DNA from: Archilochus colubris
Taxonomy: Eukaryota > Chordata > Aves > Apodiformes > Trochilidae
Assembly: GCA_023079485.1 (NCBI GenBank)
Contig: CM041104.1
Span: 7,362,864 to 7,426,863, forward strand
Reading direction: 5' to 3'
DNA length: 64,000 nt
The notes under the pieces are model-generated. The model worked only from the letters and a program-made list of their open reading frames with translations, was not told the DNA's origin and ran no database searches. The translations under genes were made by a program, and so were the position numbers. Of this stretch, positions 1 through 9,533 are shown in pieces. Within the stretch, counting starts at the first letter, position 1; each line of letters begins with the position of its first letter.

Positions 1-1731
1 GTATGGCAGGAGGTTATCCTAGATTGTACAAAAATACCCCTGCTCTGGGTTGTTAATCAGTCCTGACAGCAGAATGAAATGGTGCATCCCTACAGAATCT
101 ATATGTTATAACCCATACGCACCTATTAATTGAAATGCCTGGAATTAAAACCTTGAAACCAGCTAATATTTAAAGGAAATGTGTCAGAGTAATTTGAAAG
201 TATTCTCTGCAGTTTTGTGCAAGTGAGCTCATAAAAAATGTCACTCAAGCTTGTGCGTTAGCACTATTCTTGTTAATCTCCAGGGTCTCCTTTTCGTCAG
301 AAAAAAGTGCAGAACTTTTCCTGATGTTCCTGAGAGTGTCTGAGGGTCCCTGCTCTGTATGGGATGTATTTTTGCAGATAACAGACCCCATACACAGGTT
401 ATAATTGAATAACCCTTTGACCATCCAGAATCTTTCAGTTAGGTGAAGGGAACCACAAATTGGAATGTCTGGGTCAAACCAACTGTTAAAAAATCACATG
501 TGCTCTGGGTTTCTACAGTAGTGTTATCTTTACCTATATGCAGTTCTAAACATCTTACTGTGTTCTGACCTGAATAAAACTGTAAATTTTGAGGTATTGG
601 CTTCAGTTGTCTAATGTAACCATCCTGGCTATTGGATATCTGTAAAGTCTTTGGATTTAAACATATTTTATGAATGCTTTGATTGGCATAAAGAATTACA
701 GAATTTGCTTTAGGCACAACTGCTCTCCCACCTGTTTAGTTCAGGCTTTGGGTTGAGATTCCACAATCCAGATCTGAAATTGGGCTTTGAGAACAGCTGT
801 CAAAGTCCTCCATCCATGAGGAAGGTAGCAATGAGAGAATGGACAACAAACGGCTACGGCTGAAACCTCCAGTGGGCTCAATTAGTCTTTAAATGTTAAT
901 GGGTGCTACAAAATAATGATGTTCCAGCATCTCCCAAGTATGAATTATGATAAGTTTCTGGAGTTCTCAGATGACTCTCACCAAGGTCCAACCTAACCAT
1001 GGGTTGGGTGCTGCCGCTCCCAGGGAGCAGGGGTGGCACAGGCTACTCTGTGCACAGTGTGCTCTCCACTCACAACCACCTGCAATTCAAGATCAAGAAA
1101 AATCACCCCAGTCCACACTCACAAGTCTTCAAATATGCAAACTGCTTTTCTCCACAGTCCTTTAACTCATTATTTTATAATTCACATCTTCTCCTGCCTG
1201 CGTGCTCTGTGACTGCATTAGCACCTGCCTCTGCAATCCTTAGGCTCTGTTTGCCTCTCCTGTCATGGATCTGTGACTCATCTGATTTGTGATCCATGGA
1301 GCTGAGAGGCAGAATAGAGTTGTGCTTCAAGGCCATTAGTAACGCTGCTAAAACTTGCATAATATATTCTTCTGTGGCTAAATCCCTGAGAGATTGAGTA
1401 ACTGTTTTCTTTTTCACCCCAGCTGACTATGCAACTGGATGAGTCACTGCTGTTATGATAGAGGAATTTTAATCTTTGTGCCTTTCCAGTTTTGTTTGGC
1501 CAGAAATTTATTTTATGGGACACCTTTCTTCAATCTCCTCTAAGTCCTCATATGTCATCAGAGACCTTTTCACTGACTTTGGGTCACTACAGATCATGCT
1601 CTTCAGTCTGGAAATTGCATTAATTTAGGTTATTGGTAAAACAGATGGGGAGAAATGTTCACCTTCCCCCAATACACTCAAATAATGCTACCAAGCCATT
1701 TCATCTTGTTATTTAAGGAAGCATGAGTGTG
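1..1731. other. Intergenic DNA, no gene seen
   Basis: Short open frames occur on both strands, but none shows a recognisable domain, a splice pattern or a promoter. I see no RNA gene or clear transposon end here. Confidence 0.6.
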
Positions 1732-1806
1732 ATGCCGAATTTTGCCCCAAAAGGCGAGAATAAACTGCCTCAAAGACTTGGTTTCAGTCAAATAGGCAGG
1801 AGGTAT

Positions 1807-1812
1807 TTTATT
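1807..1812 (-). terminator. AATAAA polyadenylation signal of the minus-strand LTR
   Basis: The plus strand reads TTTATT, so the minus strand carries AATAAA about 60 bp downstream of the TATA box. This matches the R region of a compact LTR. The hexamer alone is common, and its position relative to the TATA box is what supports the call. Confidence 0.4.
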
Positions 1813-1870
1813 AACGACGCGCGCCGGAGAAATCGCAAGGGGATTACTGGATTCCCGTGACAAATGCAAG

Positions 1871-1880
1871 CCTTTTTATA
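1871..1880 (-). promoter_or_regulatory. TATA box of the minus-strand LTR
   Basis: The minus strand reads TATAAAAAGG, a good TATA consensus. It lies upstream of the AATAAA signal in the order expected for U3-R. Transcription would start about 30 bp further left in plus coordinates. Activity is inferred only. Confidence 0.4.
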
Positions 1881-2220
1881 CATTTTGATTACAGAATTAC
1901 ATCATAGTACATACATAATCATGCATATGCATACAGAGGCGTGGTATAGGCGGGGTGTAGGGTGGAGCCTTCTTTTTGAGGAGCATCTTGGTGGTCGTTC
2001 CGGTTGCCTTCATCATTGGCAGGGGGCGTCCCGTGAGTCTTCCTCCTTTAAACTTTTGAACTTCTTCCTAATTTGGGCAGTTTCCGACGTACTTGGCTTG
2101 GCCCCCATAGCTTGGCAGAGGCCTTTGGGTCAAGCCGACCTAGTTGGTTCTGAAATGCGCTGGGTTCTATCACTGCCTGTTCCTATCTCTCTTCCCTGCC
2201 ACTGTGTTCCGTTCGTTAAC

Positions 2221-4134
2221 TAATTTATTGCTCTATGTGGTTTTCCTAAATGCTGAGTTTTCTCCAGATGCTCTGTATCCTATGCTTTAACCCATTATCT
2301 CTTGAAAGTAACTGTTTCAGGGGCTTCAAGTGAAACTTAAATGTATTGAAAAGTATTTAAATAACATTAAATAAAAGCTTATTTAAAACAATGAAACCAA
2401 CAACACAGAGGTATACTGGAAGGAATAGTTTGTACAAAGATCTGCTGTGACACCTGTGAATGAACCCAGGAAGGGACAGCAGATGGCTGGTGGAAAGAAG
2501 GAGGCAGTGAAAGGTGGTGAATGTGGTGGTATCCCTGCAAACAGCATAGGGAGGTCCTCCCTTTAGGGAGGACCTAACCCAGAAGGGGCTGGCAATCTTC
2601 TACTTTAGCATTGTCCAAGCACCCTTAAAAACATTGCTGAGTTTATTGTTTCAAATGTTACCATGATTTTTCCTTGCCTGATACATATCCTTTTATTATT
2701 AAGCCAGGATTTATTTTCCCTGTCTCTGTGATCCCATCTCTCCCATGGGAGCCTGCACTGCAATCTAGCTGGCCAGTCTTCTTCTATCAGCAGAACAGCT
2801 TCTAGTGAAACAATAGTGGGAGGAGAAGTCAGGGTTTTCTGGATTTAATCCTGCCTCCAGCAGTGACAAGTTGTGTGGCTTTAGGTGAGCCACAGGACTC
2901 ACAGGCAACTCAACATGTAAAGAGAGAAACCAGCATATCCCAGAGCCATGGAAGGCTCTGTTTGTTCCTCTTGCCACACAGCTTAAACTCAGATGGGTGC
3001 CTGACCCTGTTTTTTCTCATTCTAAAAAGAGCAAAGCAGTATCCTACTGACAGTGGTCATTTTTTACTAGCTGGAGTTTTCCCCTCTTTTTCCATTGTCC
3101 CCCACACTGGTGCTGATGCTTTCCAAGATGCTCTGAAGCGAGTGCAATACTTTTTTCTCATAAATCCTTTAAATGATGTAAATCCTCCCAGCGTACCAGC
3201 TGACATTTTAGATTTTGCATTTTTGCACTTGTGCCAGGAGCATTTAGCATGTTACAGTTGCTTATGTTGTTGTACTTTTTTAAAGAAGGGAAAACAGTTC
3301 CTTCCCCTTGTGTCTCCAGCAGAGAGACCATTTGTCCTTGAGCAGGAAGTTCACATGATCATATGGATGCGTCAGATAAATGTCTTCCCACGTTTGATGT
3401 TTGCTAAGTGGAATGGTTGTTATTCCAAAGCCAATAGCTGGGATGATTGTGTGATTTAAAGTCTCCAGAGCAATTTTTTCTTCTGTTCTCAAGCTTTAAA
3501 GAAGTGAAGTCTAAAAATGACATCCTTCAACTTAGAAAGGCTCATTAACCAAACACTCTCTACTGCCTTGTCTTCACAAATATTTCTCCCTGTTTGTTTG
3601 TTTGTTTAAAGCTGGCCAAGAGTTCCAGAAATACTTTTAAGATAACAAAAAATGGGCATCCAGATCAGAAAGGAACTCTGTATTTAGAAACTGAAATACT
3701 ACTGGGGGTGGCTGTGCTGTTAACTCTTTTCTGCTTGCTCTGAACTTCCATGGTGTTGGAGAGTGAGTCACAGCATTCTTCTTTCACGAATGTTTTTCCC
3801 ATCCTAGATGATTTAGAAAAAGAGTACCCTTAGGGGAAACTAATAATGTAATACATCTCCAGTCCCATCCTTGAGTTCAAGGGTTGTTGCCTGAGAGAGT
3901 CTGAATCAAGCAGTTTGCTGAAGGCAGTGCAGGAGCTGACAAGGCTCAACATTTACTGTGGCCATGGGTGCTGGGGGCAGGAACAGCCACGAGATTAATG
4001 TTGAAAGGGGAGGAAAGGAGAGAACTGAGGGCTCAGTGTTGGTTTATCAAGGGGTCCTATAAACCAGCCTGCTGCTGCAGGGCACACTAAGCCTTTACTA
4101 CAAGTTCACGGACAAAAATTTTTAAAATGTAAGC
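2221..4134. other. Intergenic DNA up to the ERV, no gene supported
   Basis: This stretch contains a long plus-strand open frame (2863-3459, 198 codons) that has no early ATG and no recognisable domain, plus a short TGTT repeat near 3591. Nothing supports a functional gene. Confidence 0.55.
3591..3607. repeat. Short (TGTT)n microsatellite
   Basis: There are four tandem copies of TGTT. It is a simple repeat with no further significance apparent. Confidence 0.8.
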
Positions 4135-4140
4135 TGAAGG
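4135..4140 (+). repeat. Left target-site duplication of the ERV (TGAAGG)
   Basis: The six bases immediately before the 5' LTR are TGAAGG, and the same six immediately follow the 3' LTR at 9849-9854. A 6-bp duplication is typical of alpha- and betaretrovirus-like integrases. It also shows the two LTRs came in as one insertion. Confidence 0.93.
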
Positions 4141-4455
4141 TGTAGTGGAACAGAGCGACCAGGTGCCTCTGATCATCAGGAAGTGGGTGTGAGCCGCTAT
4201 CAACTCCACCTGTGCCCAGTCAGGGCAGGGCCCCTATGGAGCATGTGCAAGACCATGGGGCCAATAAATAGTGAGGCTCACACCCACTGAGGCAGCTCAT
4301 TCTGGAGCTAGTTGAGAGAGTGGCTGGTTGCTTCCATAGCAGCAGACCATCTTGCTAGTTCCTCGCTGTGGGCAATAGACTCAAACCACATCCTCCGAGT
4401 CTGTACTACCATATTGACACCTCGATCTCGGACTAGAGACTCCTTTCCGGCTACA
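4141..4455 (+). repeat. ERV 5' LTR (315 bp)
   Basis: It begins TGTAGTGG and ends GGCTACA, giving canonical TG...CA ends with a short imperfect inverted repeat (TGTAG/CTACA). It matches the 3' LTR at 9534-9848 except at one base. A CCAAT/AATAAA/TAAATA cluster lies near 4262-4270. An ATG inside the LTR (4312) opens a frame of 89 codons to 4581 that runs through the primer-binding site. It has no recognisable domain and probably is not a gene. Confidence 0.96.
4262..4270 (+). promoter_or_regulatory. LTR core: CCAAT overlapping AATAAA / TATA-like sequence
   Basis: The LTR reads CCAATAAATA here. AATAAA could be the polyadenylation signal, and TAAATA a weak TATA-like box. No better TATA box is visible in the LTR. 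The copy in the 3' LTR is at 9655-9663. Which role it plays cannot be decided from sequence alone. Confidence 0.45.
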
Positions 4456-4457
4456 TC

Positions 4458-4476
4458 TGGTGGAGAATGCGGGCAT
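4458..4476 (+). other. Primer-binding site, complementary to tRNA-Ala
   Basis: Two bases after the 5' LTR, the sequence TGGTGGAGAATGCGGGCAT is the reverse complement of the 3' end, with CCA added, of a vertebrate tRNA-Ala(AGC) isodecoder as I recall it. The fit is 19 of 19 bases and then breaks. The position and the starting TGG are standard for a retroviral primer-binding site. The tRNA identity rests on remembered tRNA sequence and should be confirmed against a tRNA database. Confidence 0.75.
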
Positions 4477-4490
4477 AGACCCCGGTCTAG

Positions 4491-4820
4491 CCCAAGCCTC
4501 CGTCGAATCAAGAAGGAACAGGACCTGACCCAGGACAAACGACAACCGGCATTCGGGAAGAAAAGGCTTCAGATAATGTAAAGACATCAACAAGTGGCTC
4601 TAGTAGTGATGTAAAACCGTCCCTACTGTTACCTCCCAGCCCAGAAAATAAGTGTGACAAAACAGCAGTCACTCCATCGACCATACCCGTTGGGCCAGAA
4701 TCAACGATAAAAGCACTATTAGAACAATCCACCCAAGCAATGAAATCCCTGGAGAATACTGAACCTAGAACAACGGTCATCATTTCACACTTACCGGGAC
4801 CCACCCTCCCTCCCCGATGA
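4491..4820 (+). pseudogene. Possible 5' gag (matrix-region) coding remnant, different frame from capsid
   Basis: Frame 3 is open from 4491 to the TGA at 4818-4820. It reads as a hydrophilic Ser/Thr/Pro/Lys-rich segment, which is plausible for a gag matrix or linker region. It contains no ATG until 4740. The capsid frame (frame 1) opens only after the TGA at 4741-4743, so the two overlap at 4744-4817 and would need one frame change to connect. The overlap ends in a C-rich stretch followed by a GAT repeat (4801-4829), where slippage is easy. Alternatively this is an untranslated leader. No matrix-type domain is recognisable. Confidence 0.35.
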
Positions 4821-5988
4821 TGATGATGAAAGCATACCAGCACCACTGTTGTCAAAGCAAACCAACCAGGGCGTCGGCAAATCCCGACCCGGAAGATGGT
4901 CCGGCATCATCCGTGATGCCATCATCGAAGGAGATTGGGAGCCTAACACCATAGCCTACCCTATCCTGTATGACAACAACAGGCCACCCATCTACGAGCA
5001 GCATAGCTGGAAGACGCTCCAACAGGCGAAAAAGACCCTGAGGGAGGGAGGATTAAGATCGGAAAGCGGCCAAGCCATCCTAGACTGGCTATTCACCGCG
5101 GACACTAACTGTCCTCATGATTGCCGGAATCTAGCCAGGTACCTACTTACTCCATCCCAACAGATTGTATGGGTAAAGGAGTGGGAATGCCTGGCCCATA
5201 TAGAGGCGAACCGCCCGCGTGCAGCCGGTGACCCGCTAGCAGGGGTAACCGGTGAAATGCTCACGGGTGCAGGACAGTACGCGGACATACAGGTCCAGCT
5301 CCAATTCCCGGCCGTACTACATCATATTACGGCGCGTTTGGCCCGCCAGGCGTTTAACGTAGTCCCAGAGCCTACCCCACTCCCTTCATTCACCGCCGTG
5401 AAACAAGGATTAAACGAGCCATACCAACACTTCGTTGACAGACTCTGGCAGTCTGTCACGGCTCAATCTGAATTAGGGGCCGAACAGAGGGACTCGATGT
5501 TCAAACTTTTGGCATTTGAAAACGCCAACCCAAAAATGAAATCGCTATTTTCCACACTACCAAAAACAGCAGGGGTCTCGGACATGCTGGAGGTTGCTGC
5601 CAGAGCCACCCAGACACAGCAGCACCAAGGGATGGCCAATGCTTTTGCTGCCGCCTTAGAGCCCACCCAAAAGCTTCTTGCGGCAGTAGCACAGAAACTC
5701 GGTGGAAGAAACCATTTTAAGAAGAGAAGTCGACCGAGAAATTCCATCCCCGTCTGTTATCGTTGTGGGACTTCGGGCCACTCAGCGAGACAGTGTTCAG
5801 CCACCGTCTGGTGTGACCACTGCCAGATGGATAATCACAACACCCGAGCATGCTGGTACAAAAAAAACGGACGGCGCAGCGCGCAAGGCCCCCGCGCCAT
5901 GACACAAGTGGCAGGGCCAGCGCTTTACAACAACTCCCCGCCCCAGTCACAAGAGGGAGCTTGGGCTTCGATGTCCCCTGCGCAATAG
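4744..5988 (+). CDS. ERV gag: capsid and nucleocapsid, 5' end broken or without ATG
   Basis: The gag polyprotein builds the virus-like particle and binds the RNA genome. I number residues from the TTG at 4849; the frame is open back to 4744. After an acidic Asp run (4816-4827), the capsid region holds a major homology region near residues 185-199, with Gln186-Gly187, Glu190, Phe196 and Arg198 visible. Two CX2CX4HX4C zinc knuckles follow at residues 303-316 and 322-335, the hallmark of nucleocapsid. A PPIY sequence occurs at residues 46-49 but sits in capsid, so a late-domain role is doubtful. The first in-frame ATG falls deep inside capsid, so translation cannot begin normally in this frame. 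The start must lie upstream in another frame or has been lost. The stop is the TAG at 5986-5988, and the frame overlaps pro by 139 bp. Confidence 0.88.
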   Translation, partial: NPWRILNLEQRSSFHTYRDPPSLPDDDDESIPAPLLSKQTNQGVGKSRPGRWSGIIRDAIIEGDWEPNTIAYPILYDNNRPPIYEQHSWKTLQQAKKTLREGGLRSESGQAILDWLFTADTNCPHDCRNLARYLLTPSQQIVWVKEWECLAHIEANRPRAAGDPLAGVTGEMLTGAGQYADIQVQLQFPAVLHHITARLARQAFNVVPEPTPLPSFTAVKQGLNEPYQHFVDRLWQSVTAQSELGAEQRDSMFKLLAFENANPKMKSLFSTLPKTAGVSDMLEVAARATQTQQHQGMANAFAAALEPTQKLLAAVAQKLGGRNHFKKRSRPRNSIPVCYRCGTSGHSARQCSATVWCDHCQMDNHNTRACWYKKNGRRSAQGPRAMTQVAGPALYNNSPPQSQEGAWASMSPAQ

Positions 5989-6686
5989 ATATAACGTTAA
6001 CGACCAATCAGGTTTATCGACTACCGACGGGAATACACGGACCCATACATCGGGAAAATGGCACGGTAGGGGCTCTGTTAATGGGACGTTCATCCACAGG
6101 GATCGCAGGACTTATTGTGCTTCCAGGGGTAATAGATGCAGATTCTACAGGGGAAATAATGATCACATGTTTCACGTTGACGCCTCCCCTGATAATCGAA
6201 GCGGGAACCCGGATAGCGCAGCTAGTCCTGCTCCCAAAAATGACTATAGGAAAGAACGTCCCAGCGGCACGGGGCGATCGAGGCTTTGGATCATCTGGAG
6301 GCACTCTAGTAAATTTAGTGCACCAGATGAAGACTAGGCCCATCATCATCATAAAGATGATAGCTGGAAAGGAGATGAAGACACTTTCCGTGATGATGGA
6401 CACAGGGGCTGACGTTACGATCATCAACCTCAACGTGTGGCCTCGTCACTGGAAACTTGTTACCGCCCGTGATGCTGTCCAGGGAGTAGGTGGTGGTTCC
6501 ACTCCCCTTCAGGCCCTAGAACCCGTGCAATTACAGTTTCCCGAAGGACAAAAGGTAACCGTACGTCCCTATGTATTATCCTTGCCTGGACAACTCGGAG
6601 GTTTGATCAGGAGAGAAGTGATGAGTCAACTCGGAGCTGTCCTTTCCATTCCCGAGCCCACCCGATCCCTCCAGAATTTTCAGTAG
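5850..6686 (+). CDS. ERV pro: dUTPase fused to aspartic protease
   Basis: This frame is reached by -1 frameshifting from gag; the ATG at 5850 is incidental. Residues are numbered from it. The dUTPase half hydrolyses dUTP to keep uracil out of viral DNA. Its five motifs can be traced: 39-50 (GFDVPCAIDITL), 79-88, 93-103 (GVIDADSTGEI), 121-129 (RIAQLVLLP) and 141-150 (RGDRGFGSSG). In motif 3 the usual Tyr after the Asp is Ser99. The protease follows, with catalytic Asp184-Thr-Gly at 184-186, a Gly-rich flap near 212-216 and a helix around 251-262. It would act as a dimer to cleave the polyproteins. dUTPase placed before protease in pro is a betaretrovirus-type layout. The frame is intact to the TAG at 6684-6686. 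Confidence 0.88.
   Translation: MLVQKKRTAQRARPPRHDTSGRASALQQLPAPVTRGSLGFDVPCAIDITLTTNQVYRLPTGIHGPIHRENGTVGALLMGRSSTGIAGLIVLPGVIDADSTGEIMITCFTLTPPLIIEAGTRIAQLVLLPKMTIGKNVPAARGDRGFGSSGGTLVNLVHQMKTRPIIIIKMIAGKEMKTLSVMMDTGADVTIINLNVWPRHWKLVTARDAVQGVGGGSTPLQALEPVQLQFPEGQKVTVRPYVLSLPGQLGGLIRREVMSQLGAVLSIPEPTRSLQNFQ
5862..5918 (+). promoter_or_regulatory. gag-pro -1 ribosomal frameshift site with likely pseudoknot
   Basis: The heptamer A AAA AAC (5862-5868) lies in the gag frame exactly as required for -1 slippage, within a run of eight A. Shifting there enters the pro frame. Four bases downstream, GGCGC (5873-5877) can pair with GCGCC (5894-5898). The loop's GGCCC (5887-5891) can pair with GGGCC (5914-5918), giving an H-type pseudoknot. 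The same heptamer class serves gag-pro frameshifting in betaretroviruses. The folding was done by eye only. Confidence 0.75.
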
Positions 6687-6705
6687 GGGCCACTGCAAGA
6701 GTGCC
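6674..6705 (+). promoter_or_regulatory. Candidate pro-pol -1 frameshift site
   Basis: G AAT TTT (6674-6680) is in pro-frame register, followed by one codon and the pro stop. Slipping back one base enters the pol frame, which is open from 6473. A stem can form seven bases downstream: 6691-6694 CACT with 6700-6703 AGTG, extended by two G-C pairs past a bulged C. The heptamer is not a perfect X XXY YYZ site, so this is weaker than the gag-pro site. No better candidate was noticed in the 6473-6686 overlap. Confidence 0.5.
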
Positions 6706-9346
6706 GCCAACACCCAGACTAAAATGGAAATCAGACACCCCCGTCTGGGTGGAGCAGTGGCCTTTACAGAGAGAGCGGCTACAAATTGCTAAAAACTTAG
6801 TAAAAGAGCAACTGGATGCGGGGCACATCCAACCATCAGTAAGCCCATGGAATACACCAATATTTGTGGTCCCCAAAAAATCGGGAAAATGGCGATTAAT
6901 ACAAGATCTACGGAAGGTCAATAACCAGATGTGGTCAATGGGCGCCCTCCAACCTGGGCTGCCCTTACTTACGATGCTACCAAGAGACTGGCACCTTCTG
7001 GTCATTGACCTTAAAGACTGTTTCTTTAATATTCCCCTTCATCCAGAAGATACAGCGCGTTTCGCGTTCACCATCCCTTCAATCAACAAAAGTGAACCTG
7101 CGAAAAGGTACGAATGGGTTGTCCTGCCACAGGGGATGAAAAATTCCCCGACGATATGCCAGATGTACGTGGCCTGGGCATTATCGCCAATCCGCAATGA
7201 GATGCCAGATACATTAATATATCACTATATGGACGACATACTGTTTTGCCAAAAAGCCCCATTCCCCGAAGACTTCAGTCAAACAGTGACCAACCGACTA
7301 AAGACCAAAGGATTAATAGTGGCTCCAGAAAAAGTGCAAACGAAATCACCTTGGAGCTACTTGGGGTGGAAAGTCACCCACGCGATGGTAAGACCTCAAA
7401 AACTGGAAGTAATAAGTTCAATCAAAACTTTGAACGATGCTCAAAAATTAGTGGGTGAACTCCAATGGGTCCGACCCATAATAGGTCTTACCAATACAGA
7501 TATCCACCCCTTCTTGTCACTGTTACGGGGCACGCATCCAGGTACGTTAGTACACTGGACAGATAACCACACTAAGGCTTTAAAGCAGGTCGTCCATAAA
7601 CTGGCAACCAGCTACGCGGATCGGCGGGATGCCGCACAACCCATTGGGATCTGGGTATGCAACCATCCATCATACCCATTCGCGCTACTACTCCAGGACT
7701 TCTGCTGGAATAAGGAAAATGGGGAATATTCTCACGCCACCGAAAAACGTCAACATAAGCAGAGGTCCCCAACTTCGGACTCTATAGCCATCTTGGAGTG
7801 GCTATTCACACCACACACTCCACAGAAGGGTGTTTGGCAGCAGACCGAAATAATAGCACTTCTGATACGGAAAGGACGGCAGCGTTGTTTAGAAGTAGAC
7901 GGTCAGGAGCCAGGATGGATTAGCATCCCCATAAAAACAGCTGATTTTGACTGGCTATTACAACGCTCCGAGCCTCTACAACTGGCACTATTCGGTTATT
8001 CTGGGGAAGTCCGCCACGGAGGCCCAAGACATAAATGTCTGCAAGCGATCAGCCAGCTCCAGTGGATCGAACGTCCATCGGTTTCAGAGCGCCCAGTGTC
8101 TGGCATTACGGTATTCACCGATGCCGGAAAAAGATCAAAAACGGCCGCCTGCGTATGGCAAGACAAAGGTCGGTGGAAACATCATCTGATTCCAGGCACT
8201 GCAGAAGACAATCTACAAACGCTGCAACTACTGGCCATCATTTGGGCTCTCACACAGTGGCAACGGGCTCCCCTCAACATAGTCTCCGACTCACAATATG
8301 CAGTCGGAGTGGCAAACCGTATTGAAGATGCTATTATTAAACCAGTACGGAACAAGCGTCTGCTAGAACTCTTTTACATGTTACAACGAGCACTAAAAGT
8401 CCGAACAGAACCCTGCTGTATCCTTCATATTCGAAGTCATAAAACATCCCTGGGACTGGGTGAGGGAAATGCAAAGGCTGACTCCCTGGTCAGCCTAGGG
8501 ATTCAGAGCCCGGTGAGCCAGTTTGCAAAGGCTCGGGACAGCCACTCCTTATTTCATCAAAACGCCAGGGCATTAAAGCGCATGTTCTCTATACCATGGG
8601 AGGATGCTAAAGGAATTGTTAGAGCCTGCCCCCAGTGCGCGCAATTTGGCCCGGCCCTGGGTATGGGAGTAAACCCGCGTGGATTGCAAGCTGGCGAGAC
8701 ATGGCAAATGGACGTCACCCATGTCCCAGAATTTGGACGATTAAAGTATGTCCATGTAACAGTGGACACTTTCTCTGGAATGATTTGGGCAACAGCTCAA
8801 ACGGGGGAGAAAGCTCTACATGTGGTCCGTCATTTAACAAACTGTTTTGCTGTCATGGGGGTCCCCCAAGTAGTAAAAACCGACAACGCACCCGCCTATA
8901 CAGGTGGGAAAGTCCAACAATTCTTTGCTACATGGGGGGTAAAGCACATCACGGGAATCCCCCATTCGCCTTCAGGCCAAGCGATCGTAGAAAGAGCTCA
9001 TCGCACCCTGAAGACATACCTAGAGAAACAGAAGGACAGCAAGGAGACGGACCCACAGATGCGGCTGGGCAAGGTACTTTTCACACTAAATTTTCTTAGC
9101 CCAAGCCGCGACTCAGAGCAACCCCCCGTGCTGTTGCACTATTCTTCACAGAAGATCAATCGCATGCCGGACGTACAGATCTATTATAAAGATCCTTCAA
9201 CAGGCCAGTGGCTAGGGCCAAAACCGCTGCTGTTCACCGGGAGGGGTTATAGTTGCGTATCCACAGACCACGGACCCCTCTGGGTGCCCAGTAAGTGGAC
9301 GCGCCCTGCCACAAATAGACCTCCAAGGAACGACCAACATACCTAA
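6677..9346 (+). CDS. ERV pol: reverse transcriptase, RNase H, integrase
   Basis: This frame copies the RNA genome into DNA and inserts it. It is open from 6473 and probably entered by frameshift near 6680; residues are numbered from the GTG at 6701. The reverse transcriptase has Asp103 (VIDLKD), LPQGMKNSP (142-150) and the YMDD catalytic motif (176-179). RNase H shows Asp474 (FTDAG), Asp530 (SDSQYAVG) and Asp594 (AKADS). The expected catalytic Glu, however, is Gln509 (LQLLA). Integrase has an HHCC zinc finger (His615, His619, Cys643, Cys646) and a catalytic Asp671, Asp728 and Glu764 triad with the standard 35-residue spacing. The C-terminal DNA-binding region ends at the TAA at 9344-9346. There are no internal stops or frameshifts over more than 880 codons, fitting a recent insertion. 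The RNase H substitution is the only obvious defect. Confidence 0.93.
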   Translation, partial: FSVGATARVPPTPRLKWKSDTPVWVEQWPLQRERLQIAKNLVKEQLDAGHIQPSVSPWNTPIFVVPKKSGKWRLIQDLRKVNNQMWSMGALQPGLPLLTMLPRDWHLLVIDLKDCFFNIPLHPEDTARFAFTIPSINKSEPAKRYEWVVLPQGMKNSPTICQMYVAWALSPIRNEMPDTLIYHYMDDILFCQKAPFPEDFSQTVTNRLKTKGLIVAPEKVQTKSPWSYLGWKVTHAMVRPQKLEVISSIKTLNDAQKLVGELQWVRPIIGLTNTDIHPFLSLLRGTHPGTLVHWTDNHTKALKQVVHKLATSYADRRDAAQPIGIWVCNHPSYPFALLLQDFCWNKENGEYSHATEKRQHKQRSPTSDSIAILEWLFTPHTPQKGVWQQTEIIALLIRKGRQRCLEVDGQEPGWISIPIKTADFDWLLQRSEPLQLALFGYSGEVRHGGPRHKCLQAISQLQWIERPSVSERPVSGITVFTDAGKRSKTAACVWQDKGRWKHHLIPGTAEDNLQTLQLLAIIWALTQWQRAPLNIVSDSQYAVGVANRIEDAIIKPVRNKRLLELFYMLQRALKVRTEPCCILHIRSHKTSLGLGEGNAKADSLVSLGIQSPVSQFAKARDSHSLFHQNARALKRMFSIPWEDAKGIVRACPQCAQFGPALGMGVNPRGLQAGETWQMDVTHVPEFGRLKYVHVTVDTFSGMIWATAQTGEKALHVVRHLTNCFAVMGVPQVVKTDNAPAYTGGKVQQFFATWGVKHITGIPHSPSGQAIVERAHRTLKTYLEKQKDSKETDPQMRLGKVLFTLNFLSPSRDSEQPPVLLHYSSQKINRMPDVQIYYKDPSTGQWLGPKPLLFTGRGYSCVSTDHGPLWVPSKWTRPATNRPPRNDQHT

Positions 9347-9520
9347 TTCATGACTTTTGATTATGCCCCCCCCCCCTTTTTAACAAAACCAAAAAAACAA
9401 AAACAAAAAAAAAAAAAACCAAACAAAAAAAACCAAAAAAAACCCAAAAAAACCCACACACAAAAAAATATTTCCCCTTAAAATTGTCATTGTAAATCAA
9501 AAAAAAAAAAAAAAAAAAAA
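9347..9520 (+). repeat. C- and A-rich low-complexity tract in place of env
   Basis: After the pol stop there is an 11-base C run (9366-9376) and five T. About 90 bases made almost only of A and C follow, then a short AT-rich segment and a long A run leading to the polypurine tract. No env-like frame exists on the plus strand. The minus-strand frame through it encodes low-complexity residues and is spurious. Confidence 0.85.
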
Positions 9521-9533
9521 AAGAGGGGGGAAA
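9521..9533 (+). other. Polypurine tract (plus-strand DNA primer)
   Basis: AAGAGGGGGGAAA directly abuts the 3' LTR, as required for the RNase H-resistant primer of plus-strand synthesis. It continues leftwards into a run of A. Confidence 0.88.

Larger units (their letters stand above)
1732..2220 (-). mobile_element. Probable solo LTR of an endogenous retrovirus, minus strand
   Basis: Read on the minus strand, this stretch has the order expected of an LTR. A CpG-containing U3-like part is followed by a TATA box (TATAAAAAGG, plus-strand 1871-1880). About 60 bp further on is an AATAAA polyadenylation signal (plus-strand 1807-1812), and then a short U5-like tail. CpG-rich words (CGACGCGCGCCGG) and composition set it apart from the AT-rich flanks. 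No gag or pol sequence adjoins it, which suggests a solo LTR left by recombination. I could not find a target-site duplication, so both ends are approximate. It has no evident similarity to the LTR of the ERV at 4141-9848. It could instead be a truncated LTR or a CpG-rich regulatory segment. Confidence 0.5.
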